From contig CAZIVO010000133.1 of NCBI GenBank assembly GCA_964542765.1, forward strand, positions 1 to 8,351: 8,351 nt of DNA. The letters are read 5' to 3'. The stretch comes from CAZIVO01 sp964542765. Its GTDB lineage: Bacteria > Planctomycetota > UBA1135 > UBA2386. How positions within the stretch are numbered: the stretch's first letter is position 1; the number at the start of each line of letters is the position of its first letter. Positions 1 to 6,190 of the stretch are shown here, piece after piece. A model generated the notes under the pieces. The model did not search any database and was not told the DNA's origin. It was given only the letters and a program-made list of their open reading frames with translations. A program made the position numbers and the translations under genes.

Positions 1-24
1 GGCTACCCCTTCGGTGGCGACCGG

Positions 25-615
25 CTACACAAAGTTCGTGCGATGCAGGCCACGGGGCACTTCGCCGACGGCAACCCTGAGACCCTCGATGATCGCGGCG
101 GGCACGATCTCCTCGCTGACCGCCCACTGGAAGGCGTTACGCACGATCTGGATCCGCTCGTTGATCGTCCCGACCGACAACCGCGGCGACCCGTCCCGAC
201 GCTTGGCGGAGGCGATGTGCTCCCGGAGCGCCTTGAGCTTGAGTGGGCCGTAATCCTTCGCCGGCGTCGGCCCATGGAGCTTTAGCAGGGCATCGAGCGC
301 GTACTTCATCCGGGCCGCGTTGTTCCGGCGCCACGCCGCGTCGTGCTCCGCTTCAAGGTGGATCAGATAGCGCGCCGCCAGGGAGCGGACGGTCAGCGAC
401 TCATCCCGCACTTGCTCCAGCTTTCGCCCCCTCGCCAGCCACTCGGCCAAGTAGGCGTCGAACCGCTTCTGAGTCTCAGGATCAGTCCGCGCACCGAACC
501 AGATCTCCTGACCTGAAAACGTGCCGTAGCACCGCTGGGATTGCTTGTGAACTCGCAAGACCGGCACCCGCCGTCCCGCACTCTTCGTCGTCTTTGCTGC
601 TCGCTTCTTGGTCAT
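25..615 (-). CDS. Tyrosine recombinase (phage-type integrase), N-terminal part only; probable truncated relic
   Basis: This 196-residue product corresponds to the N-terminal half of a tyrosine recombinase. A basic N-terminus (about 1-25) is followed by a short arm/DNA-binding-like segment (26-60, with GTFSGQEIWFGARTDPETQ) and a helical core-binding SAM-like domain (72-175, including INERIQIVRNAFQWAVSEEIVP). I know this arrangement from planctomycete-type integrases, which continue for roughly another 200 residues into the catalytic domain carrying R-H-R-Y. Here a TAG stop comes at residue 197, so no catalytic residue is present and the fragment should not recombine DNA. The frame stays open for the 24 bases left of the stop (reading PVATEGVA), so a nonsense mutation in a longer gene is possible; the window ends too soon to tell. 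I chose the ATG at 615 because GAAGG lies 8 bases upstream; a GTG at 624 is the alternative. It is transcribed away from tRNA-Pro, the usual layout for a tRNA-integrated element. Family assignment is fairly sure; inactivity is inferred. Confidence 0.72.
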   Translation of the reverse strand: MTKKRAAKTTKSAGRRVPVLRVHKQSQRCYGTFSGQEIWFGARTDPETQKRFDAYLAEWLARGRKLEQVRDESLTVRSLAARYLIHLEAEHDAAWRRNNAARMKYALDALLKLHGPTPAKDYGPLKLKALREHIASAKRRDGSPRLSVGTINERIQIVRNAFQWAVSEEIVPAAIIEGLRVAVGEVPRGLHRTNFV

Positions 616-633
616 CGCGATCACCTTCAGTTG

Positions 634-660
634 AAAAAAGCCGAATCATTCGGACTTTTC
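634..660 (-). terminator. Probable intrinsic terminator after tRNA-Pro
   Basis: CCGAAT (641-646) and ATTCGG (648-653) form a perfect inverted repeat around a single base. With one bulged base at 654 the stem extends by G640-C655 and four A-T pairs. Read on the minus strand, the stem is followed by six T (639-634), which is the layout of a rho-independent terminator for the tRNA-Pro transcript. The A and T tracts on either side make it potentially bidirectional. It ends only about 10 bases before the integrase ribosome binding site, so there is no room for an integrase promoter after it. Integrase expression would need readthrough. Confidence 0.6.
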
Positions 661-696
661 CGCAAGGTTGTCGCGCTGCTCCCTACCGGGCAGGTT

Positions 697-710
697 CGCG
701 CAAGTGCGCG
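697..710. repeat. Short perfect inverted repeat between tRNA-Pro and integrase
   Basis: CGCGCA (697-702) and TGCGCG (705-710) are perfect inverted arms separated by AG. The repeat sits 20 bases past the 3' end of tRNA-Pro and about 80 bases before the integrase start. That would suit an operator or a recombination-protein site, but with six-base GC-rich arms it could arise by chance. No function is shown. Confidence 0.35.
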
Positions 711-729
711 ATCGACATGAAGTAAGAAA

Positions 730-806
730 TGGTCGGGGCGACTGGATTTGAACCAGCGACCTCTGCGTCCCGAACGCAGCGCTCTACCAGGCTGAGCCAC
801 GCCCCG
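730..806 (-). tRNA. tRNA-Pro (anticodon CGG), CCA encoded
   Basis: A complete 77-base cloverleaf reads on the minus strand. The acceptor stem is CGGGGCG with CGCCCCG (seven pairs, including the C1-G72 pair typical of bacterial tRNA-Pro). The D stem is GCTC/GAGC and the anticodon stem CTGCG/CGCAG. The loop TTCGGGA places CGG at 34-36, which reads the proline codon CCG. The T arm is GCTGG-TTCAAAT-CCAGT, with a terminal G-T wobble. The discriminator is A (733) and the CCA end is encoded (732-730). No introns or mismatches are seen. Its 3' end faces the integrase fragment and is the likely attachment site of the neighbouring element. Confidence 0.97.
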
Positions 807-841
807 AGGTTCCGGACCCGCTGGGGCCGAACCGAGCGCGG

Positions 842-870
842 ACCCTAGCCAGCCGGACAGAGGTGGTCAA
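842..870 (-). promoter_or_regulatory. Sigma70-type promoter of tRNA-Pro
   Basis: On the minus strand TTGACC (870-865) and TAGGGT (847-842) are separated by exactly 17 bases. This is a near-consensus -35 with a serviceable -10. The expected transcription start, near 835, leaves a 5' leader of about 29 bases before the mature tRNA 5' end at 806. It lies in the divergent spacer shared with mgtE. I could not find an equally convincing mgtE promoter in the same 130 bases. Confidence 0.75.
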
Positions 871-936
871 GCGGAGTTGCGAGCCAATTCAATCTTCGCT
901 TTCCCACGGCCAAGGGATGCGTACAAGAGGTGCGTC

Positions 937-2304
937 ATGCCACACCGTCTCCTGGTCCCAGAGATTCTCGAACTGCTGTCCGAAGGTCAGCATGCGGATC
1001 TCGTCCAGATCATCGATGACCTCCATCCCAAGGACGCCGCCGCCCACCTCTGTGGCCTCGAAGCCGACCAGATCGCCGAGATCCTGTCGATCGTGCCACT
1101 CGAGATGGAACGCGATCTCTTCATCTACCTTGATCCGGAGGTGCAAGAAGACATTCTGCGCGGCCAGGGGCGCGAACGCGTCAAGGCACTGCTCGCGGCG
1201 ATGGCCTCCGATGAGCGCGCCGAGCTCATGGAGGAAGTCGATGATCGCGTCCGCGATTACGTCTACCCTCTACTGACACGCGCTGACCGGATCGACCTTC
1301 TACGCCGCGAAGAATTCGAAGACGATCAAGTCGGAGCGATCCTCAGCACCGAATACTGTGTGCTCGATGCCAGCATGACCGCGGTGCAAGCGATCGACGC
1401 GGTCCGCCGTCAGGCCCCGAGCCGCGAGACGATCTACTACAGCTACGTCGTCGATGCGCAAGGCAAGCTCGTCGGGCTGGTGTCGCTGCGCGATCTGATC
1501 ATGGCGAGATCGCACGAAACCATCGAGTCGATCATGCGCGCCAACGTGCAATCGGTCACGGTGGAATCCGATCAGGAAGAAGCTGCCGACCTGATCCGCG
1601 AATACGACCTTCTGGCGATCCCGGTCACGGATAAGAACGGCAAGCTCATGGGCATCGTCACCCATGACGATGCTGCCGAAATCGCCGAGGAAGAAGCCGC
1701 CGAAGATATCGAGAATCTGGCCGGCATCATCGGTGAAGCCGAGCAAGAGGACTACATCAAGGAGCCGGTGTTCAGCCACTTCCGGCGGCGCATCCTCTGG
1801 GTGGTGATCCTGGCAGTGACCTTTGTCGGCATCGCCGCCATCATCAAGGGCTTCGAAGTCCGCTTCGCAAACCTGCCCATCCAAACACTGCTGTTCGCGC
1901 TACTACCCATGGTGCTGGCGACCGGCGGCAATGTCGGTGCCCAGGCGAGCACCGCGGTGATCCTCGGTCTCCGACACGCCCTGCAACCCAATGCCTTTGT
2001 AAAAGTACTCTGGAAAGAACTGCGGGTAAGTGTCTGCATGGCCATCGTCCTCGGCATCGTGGCCGGCGGCGTCGCCTACTTCATGAACACCACCCACCCC
2101 GAAATCATCCTGCAATTCTGCGGGGCGGTCACCCTGGCCATGGCAATGCACGTCGTCACCGCAGCTCTGCTCGGCGCTGCCATCCCCCTGATCGTCGCCG
2201 CGCTGGGCCGCGACCCCTCGATGGTGGCAACGCCCGCCCTGACAACGGTCGCCGACCTATCCGGGACGGTGATCTATTTTCTGGTCGTGACCTCACTGCT
2301 CTGA
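937..2304 (+). CDS. mgtE: MgtE-family magnesium transporter/channel
   Basis: This inner-membrane Mg2+ uptake channel is gated by cytosolic Mg2+. The 455-residue product has the full MgtE architecture at the usual length of about 450. A helical acidic N domain (1-130) is followed by two CBS domains (about 138-195 and 198-250), an acidic connecting helix (245-275) and a membrane domain from about 285 with five hydrophobic segments. The pore signature appears as PMVLATGGNVGAQ (324-336); the position often occupied by Gly is Ala here, a variation I believe also occurs in other members. The segment around VADLSG (438-443) includes Asp440, which matches the conserved pore-side Asp of characterised MgtE proteins. 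I chose the ATG at 937 because AGAGG lies 6 bases upstream and the family N-terminus (LLVPEILELL) begins there. A TTG at 877 would add 20 non-family residues. No M-box riboswitch fits in the short leader. The gene converges with the next one across 32 bases without a clear terminator. Confidence 0.95.
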   Translation: MPHRLLVPEILELLSEGQHADLVQIIDDLHPKDAAAHLCGLEADQIAEILSIVPLEMERDLFIYLDPEVQEDILRGQGRERVKALLAAMASDERAELMEEVDDRVRDYVYPLLTRADRIDLLRREEFEDDQVGAILSTEYCVLDASMTAVQAIDAVRRQAPSRETIYYSYVVDAQGKLVGLVSLRDLIMARSHETIESIMRANVQSVTVESDQEEAADLIREYDLLAIPVTDKNGKLMGIVTHDDAAEIAEEEAAEDIENLAGIIGEAEQEDYIKEPVFSHFRRRILWVVILAVTFVGIAAIIKGFEVRFANLPIQTLLFALLPMVLATGGNVGAQASTAVILGLRHALQPNAFVKVLWKELRVSVCMAIVLGIVAGGVAYFMNTTHPEIILQFCGAVTLAMAMHVVTAALLGAAIPLIVAALGRDPSMVATPALTTVADLSGTVIYFLVVTSLL

Positions 2305-2336
2305 CCAGGCTGCTGACGGAGTCCGAGCGAACTCGC

Positions 2337-3776
2337 CTAGCTCTGATCGCCTGCCGGGGGAGGCTCTCCCGATGGAGGTGATCCCGCTTCGGTCGGTGCC
2401 TCTTGTGGTGCGGGCGGCGCTTCGGCCAACGCCATCTGCTTGCGCAACTGAATGCGGAACTCTCCGCGCTCTCCCGGCTCCGCCGGACGCCAGCGGCCCT
2501 GCTGTCGGCGCTTGCCGATCGCGTTGCCCTGCATCATCACGCTGGTAACGTGCTTGGCTCGATCGGTGAAGACATGCACCCGGCTGCGCGGCCCGAGCAC
2601 CACGATCGTCCCTTCCTGCTCGTCCCAGTAAAGATCCTGATCGTGGGCCTTGCTCGCATCCTCGTATGCCTTCGACGTCGGACGATCTCCACCAGCTGCC
2701 CGTTCATTCGCATGCTGGGTCCGACGACCCTTGCGACGCGCACGACCACCGATCTGCTTGGCCAATTCTTGCAAGAGCGGCAAGACAAACTCCTCGACCT
2801 TCTCCTCGGCAAGCTCCTCATCCTTCTCCATCCCCGCGAGCCGCAAGGATTCGACATCGAGCTTTTGCTGAAACCGACTCAGGATCTGCGCGATCGCAGG
2901 ATCCGCCAGGTCGGTAATATCAGCCAGACCGACAGGATTGACCCGCAATCGCGGCAAACCTTCCAGAGTCTTGCCCCGGAGCAACTGGAAGGAGAAGGCT
3001 GCCCGCTCCTTGCTGTTGAGAACAGGAAAAAGGCCAGCGTCTACCTGGCCGAGAATGCGATAGACAGGCGATGCCTTGCCAAACTCGGCAAGCTGAGCCG
3101 TCCGCAGAACGCGCCCCATCGTCACCCGCGTGACGATCATGTCTTCACCCGCCAGAAGTTCCGTGATGCCGGCGTCCTTGCGCTCGATCGCCATCGTCAC
3201 AAAATCGGAGAAGATCGGACGTCCGGTACTACCATAGCCATCGAAGACCTGACGGATGTCCGTTGCCCGGCTCGACTCACCCTTGGAACTCTCCGAGAAG
3301 TAGCAGTAGACAGCACCGGGCTCGAGCGCCCGCTCGTTCTCCTTGACCTCCCGGACCCGGCGGAGAACTTCCTCGACAACCTTCGCCGCAGCTTTCGATC
3401 CGTCTCGTCTCATGTCGAGTGGGATCCTGACCTTGACGTCCATCCAGCGTGGGCGGCTCAAAAAATCGATGCCCTCGACCTCGAGCAACCCCTGGGCCAT
3501 CGAGGAGAGGGAGCGGAGCGAGGTCAAGGCGTTGTGCTCCGAGCCCCTGCCTTCACGTCCCCCACGGGGCGGCCTGCCCGTCCCACGGGGTGGGCGCTTG
3601 CCGCGGCGACGCTTGCGATCACCGGTCCGTGCAGGCTTTGAACTGCCGGTCGACGGGGGCCGCGCGCCTTGCTTCCCGGCGGATGGTGACGAGGCTGACC
3701 CTTCCGAGGAAGGGCTCGGGGGCCCATCCGCAGCCTGTTCGCCAGTCTTGGCGGAATCTGGGGAGGAATCTGACAC
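2337..3776 (-). CDS. Conserved-looking protein of unknown function with RG-rich disordered N-terminus
   Basis: I do not recognise a named family in this 479-residue soluble protein. Residues 1-80 are low-complexity Ser/Pro/Gly and turn strongly basic at 50-78 (RKRRRGKRPPRGTGRPPRGG), like the RG-rich tails of RNA-binding proteins. Residues 85-345 look folded, with mixed hydrophobic and charged segments and an acidic helix at 315-340. A basic linker (344-353, RARRKGRR) leads to a small beta-rich part (382-445) with IVVLGPRSRVHVFTD. The tail (450-479) is Pro/Glu-rich. There is no signal peptide, membrane helix or enzyme motif that I can name. A nucleic-acid-associated role is suggested only by composition. 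The start is GTG at 3776; an in-frame TAA seven codons upstream limits extension, and the ribosome binding site is weak. The nearby ATG at 3784 is in another frame. The gene is divergent from cbs and convergent with mgtE, so it is probably monocistronic. That it is real is supported by its long frame and plausible protein composition. Confidence 0.85.
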   Translation of the reverse strand: MSDSSPDSAKTGEQAADGPPSPSSEGSASSPSAGKQGARPPSTGSSKPARTGDRKRRRGKRPPRGTGRPPRGGREGRGSEHNALTSLRSLSSMAQGLLEVEGIDFLSRPRWMDVKVRIPLDMRRDGSKAAAKVVEEVLRRVREVKENERALEPGAVYCYFSESSKGESSRATDIRQVFDGYGSTGRPIFSDFVTMAIERKDAGITELLAGEDMIVTRVTMGRVLRTAQLAEFGKASPVYRILGQVDAGLFPVLNSKERAAFSFQLLRGKTLEGLPRLRVNPVGLADITDLADPAIAQILSRFQQKLDVESLRLAGMEKDEELAEEKVEEFVLPLLQELAKQIGGRARRKGRRTQHANERAAGGDRPTSKAYEDASKAHDQDLYWDEQEGTIVVLGPRSRVHVFTDRAKHVTSVMMQGNAIGKRRQQGRWRPAEPGERGEFRIQLRKQMALAEAPPAPQEAPTEAGSPPSGEPPPAGDQS

Positions 3777-3839
3777 CCGGACATATTCCGCCGCTTACCC
3801 CCTCATTGGAAGGGCCGACACCCAAAAGCTCCAAAGCTA

Positions 3840-3857
3840 CCAGCATCACGATGCTGG
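3840..3857. repeat. Perfect inverted repeat in the cbs / unknown-gene divergent spacer
   Basis: CCAGCAT (3840-3846) and ATGCTGG (3851-3857) form a perfect seven-base inverted repeat around CACG, 45 bases before the cbs start codon. It could be an operator in the 126-base divergent spacer or a hairpin in the cbs leader. There is no T tract, so it is not an intrinsic terminator. I found no convincing -35/-10 pair on either strand here. Confidence 0.4.
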
Positions 3858-3902
3858 AATGCGAGCGGCCGATGGGTTGAATGGCCTCTCCAAGGAACGC
3901 CG

Positions 3903-5267
3903 ATGACTGATATCCACAACTCCATTCTCTCCACCGTTGGTTCGACGCCGATGGTAAGACTCGACCGCATCAGCCGCGGCCTGCGCTGTGAACTCCTGGG
4001 CAAGTGCGAGTTCCTGAATCCGGGCGGCTCCGTCAAGGACCGGATCGGCGTACGCATGCTCCTCGATGCCGAAAAAGAAGGCCGGATCAAGCCAGGCGAC
4101 ACGCTGATCGAACCGACCTCGGGAAACACCGGGATCGGCATGGCACTGGCAGCCGCCGTGCGCGGCTACCGGATGATCGTGACCATGCCCGAGAAGATGA
4201 GTCGCGAGAAGCAAGTTGTGCTCGAAGCTTTTGGTGCCGAAATCATCCGTACACCGACCGAAGCTCCCTGGGATGCTCCCGAGAGTCACATCGGCGTCGC
4301 CAAGCGATTGCGCGAAGTCATCCCCAACGCACACATCCTCGATCAGTACAGCAATCCCAGCAACCCGAACGCACACGATGAAGGCACCGGCGAAGAGATC
4401 TTCGAGCAGTGCGGCGGAAAACTTGACGCAATCGTCATGACTGCAGGTACCGGCGGCACCCTCAGCGGCGTCGCCCGATGCCTGAAGAAGAAACTGCCCG
4501 ACATCAAGGTGATCGGTGTCGATCCCGATGGTTCCATCCTCGCCGGCGAAGGGCCGATCAAACCCTACAAGGTCGAGGGAATCGGCTACGACTTCATCCC
4601 CGACGTCCTCGACCGATCTCTGGTCGACCGCTGGATCAAATCGAACGACCGCGACTCCTTCCGCACGGCGCGCAAACTGATCCGGCAGGAAGGCCTGCTG
4701 GTCGGCGGTTCCGCCGGAGCCGCCGTCTGGGCCTCCCTGCAAATAGGGCTCGAGATGCCGCCCGATGCACGCATCGTCACCATCCTGCCCGACTCGATCC
4801 GCAACTACCTGAGCAAGTTCGTCGATGACCGCTGGATGCGCGAAAACGGCTTCATGGAGCCGGAATGGGGTGTTGGAACGGTCGCGGAGATGCTGCGCAC
4901 GATGCCCGACCGCGAGGTGATCACGATCGATGCCGCCCAGTCACTGGCCGATGCCGTCGCCATCTTCAAGGGGAGCGGGATCTCGCAGGTGCCGGTGATC
5001 GACGGCGGAAAACTGGCCGGCATCCTTACCGAAGCCGATGTTCTCCACCACCTGGTCGGCGGTCACGCCACCCCCGATCACAGTATCGTCGAGGTCATGG
5101 AGCGCCGCGTCTCCACCGTCGGACCCAACACCCACGCCAACATACTGCCGGAGATCTTCGAACGAGGCGAAGTCGCCCTGGTCGTCGATGATGATCAAGC
5201 CGTCCTGGGCATCCTGACGAAGCTGGACCTCATCGAATACCTGACCCACGTCCCCGCCGTCTCCTGA
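3903..5267 (+). CDS. cbs: Cystathionine beta-synthase, PLP-dependent, with C-terminal CBS-domain pair
   Basis: The enzyme condenses serine with homocysteine to cystathionine, the first step of reverse transsulfuration toward cysteine, in the cytosol. The 454-residue product has a fold-type II PLP core at 1-320. The Schiff-base lysine is Lys45 in NPGGSVKDR, the substrate loop is PTSGNTG (71-77), and the phosphate-binding loop is TAGTGGT (180-186). EGIGYDFIP (225-233) and PDSIRNYLSKF (296-306) distinguish true cystathionine beta-synthases from cysteine synthases. Two CBS domains follow (about 335-385 and 393-448), as in regulated eukaryotic enzymes, where the pair binds S-adenosylmethionine. 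Whether that holds here is unknown. There is no N-terminal haem-binding extension. The ATG start has AAGGA 6 bases upstream. No cystathionine gamma-lyase gene is in the window. The stop lies 4 bases from the end of the convergent TPR gene. O-acetylserine-dependent activity is a less likely alternative. Confidence 0.93.
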   Translation: MTDIHNSILSTVGSTPMVRLDRISRGLRCELLGKCEFLNPGGSVKDRIGVRMLLDAEKEGRIKPGDTLIEPTSGNTGIGMALAAAVRGYRMIVTMPEKMSREKQVVLEAFGAEIIRTPTEAPWDAPESHIGVAKRLREVIPNAHILDQYSNPSNPNAHDEGTGEEIFEQCGGKLDAIVMTAGTGGTLSGVARCLKKKLPDIKVIGVDPDGSILAGEGPIKPYKVEGIGYDFIPDVLDRSLVDRWIKSNDRDSFRTARKLIRQEGLLVGGSAGAAVWASLQIGLEMPPDARIVTILPDSIRNYLSKFVDDRWMRENGFMEPEWGVGTVAEMLRTMPDREVITIDAAQSLADAVAIFKGSGISQVPVIDGGKLAGILTEADVLHHLVGGHATPDHSIVEVMERRVSTVGPNTHANILPEIFERGEVALVVDDDQAVLGILTKLDLIEYLTHVPAVS

Positions 5268-5271
5268 CGGG

Positions 5272-6138
5272 CTACTTGAGGAGATCGTGCAGGCGCTGGT
5301 CGGAAGGAAACGAATCGTAGCCGGCCTGCCAGATCTCACGCGCCTTCGCCTCATTGCCTTGCTGCTGGTAGAGATTCCCCAGGAGAAGATAGCTATGAGC
5401 ATGCTCGGGGCGCCGGGTAGCGGCTGCTTTCTGCTTCTCGATCAATAACTCGAACTGCTCCATGGCCTGGGCCTGCTTGCCGAAAATCGGTGGCCAGTGG
5501 GAAAGGGAAACAGCCTTGCCAAAGCGCGCATCCCAGTGTTCGGGATTGATCTTGAGAGCCCGGTCATAGGCAACATCGGCTTTCATCGCCAGATCCGCCT
5601 GCTCGACCTGAGTCTTGACGCGTACAAGTTGCTGAATATAGGCGTCGGCCAGATGAGCTTGCAGGTCGGCATCGCCAGGGTTTGCCTTCGCGGCTGTCTC
5701 CATCGCGGCGATCAGACGCCCCAACAAACCGGCCTTGACGCACCGAGCCCAGACAGCCTCCTCTTCCTCCTCGGAAAGCTGTCCCGAACGCAGTTGCCCG
5801 ATCGTTCTGTCAAGATCGATACCGACCACTGCCCCGGCCTTCACCGACACGTCAGCAGCGTTCTTCTCCATCCAGGCGGCGACGGCCCGCTCGATCCTGT
5901 CCCCATCGTCTTCCGGATCGCCAACCGAACTCCGTGCGATCGCATTCTCGAGGCGCGTGAGCCTGTCCTCGAAGGAACGCAGGCTCTGCGAAACATCCTC
6001 CCGGGAAGTCTCCGCCGTGGCCGCTCCCGGTTGCCCCGGCACCGCAGGCAGATCAGCGGGAAGACTCACGGTCACGATCACATAGGATGCGAGGCAGGAG
6101 ACGGAAACTGCCCCCAGGAACACGGTTGCTGCTTTCAT
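5272..6138 (-). CDS. Membrane-anchored TPR-repeat protein
   Basis: This 288-residue protein has an N-terminal hydrophobic segment (about 5-26) that can act as an uncleaved signal anchor. A Pro/Ala-rich linker (28-45) and a heptad-like coiled-coil stretch (48-70, SLRSFEDRLTRLENAI) follow. An acidic helical part (75-130) leads to at least two to three TPR-like helical hairpins (about 143-176, 184-217, 245-280), with recognisable pieces such as AYDRALKINPEHWDARFGKAVSL and HSYLLLGNLYQQQGNEAKAREIW. TPR arrays bind partner proteins, so a periplasmic or envelope scaffold is plausible, but no specific role is shown. I took the ATG at 6138, which has AGAGG 5 bases upstream; the GTG at 6144 sits too close to that site. 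It follows ydbT by 52 bases on the same strand and is probably the last gene of that unit. Confidence 0.85.
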   Translation of the reverse strand: MKAATVFLGAVSVSCLASYVIVTVSLPADLPAVPGQPGAATAETSREDVSQSLRSFEDRLTRLENAIARSSVGDPEDDGDRIERAVAAWMEKNAADVSVKAGAVVGIDLDRTIGQLRSGQLSEEEEEAVWARCVKAGLLGRLIAAMETAAKANPGDADLQAHLADAYIQQLVRVKTQVEQADLAMKADVAYDRALKINPEHWDARFGKAVSLSHWPPIFGKQAQAMEQFELLIEKQKAAATRRPEHAHSYLLLGNLYQQQGNEAKAREIWQAGYDSFPSDQRLHDLLK

Positions 6139-6152
6139 CTCCACCTCTCCAT

Positions 6153-6169
6153 GAGTTCGTTGGCAACTC
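6153..6169 (-). other. Small hairpin between ydbT-like and TPR genes
   Basis: GAGTT (6153-6157) and AACTC (6165-6169) can pair around a seven-base loop in the 52-base gap. No T tract follows on the minus strand, so it is at most a weak processing or attenuation element. An eight-base tandem direct repeat, CTACCAGA twice (6183-6198), spans the ydbT-like stop codon. Confidence 0.25.
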
Positions 6170-6190
6170 GACCTTTCTCAGGCTACCAGA

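Noticed and set aside
691..729. Possible duplicated tRNA-Pro 3' end (second attachment site) beside the tRNA
   Set aside because: Only a short GGTTCG match to the T arm occurs; there is no extended repeat of the tRNA end within the window.
807..936. Possible Mg2+-sensing (M-box) riboswitch upstream of mgtE
   Set aside because: Only 130 bases separate the genes and the tRNA promoter occupies part of them. No series of conserved stems or terminator fits the M-box, which is longer than the space left.
1300..1884. 194-codon minus-strand frame opposite mgtE
   Set aside because: Asp/His-rich antisense shadow of the MgtE CBS domains, with no independent signal.
2403..3641. Long open plus-strand frame (412 codons) opposite the unknown-function gene
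   Set aside because: It is antisense to a frame with a more natural protein composition, lacks a ribosome binding site and gives an Arg/Leu/His-heavy product with no domain. Long antisense frames are common in GC-rich codon-biased genes.
3524..3784. ATG at 3784 as an alternative start for the unknown-function gene
   Set aside because: It is in a different frame from the 479-residue product and opens an Arg/Pro-rich shadow frame; the GTG at 3776 is the in-frame choice.
3846..4742. 298-codon minus-strand frame opposite cbs
   Set aside because: The plus strand has unambiguous PLP-enzyme motifs; this frame is its shadow.
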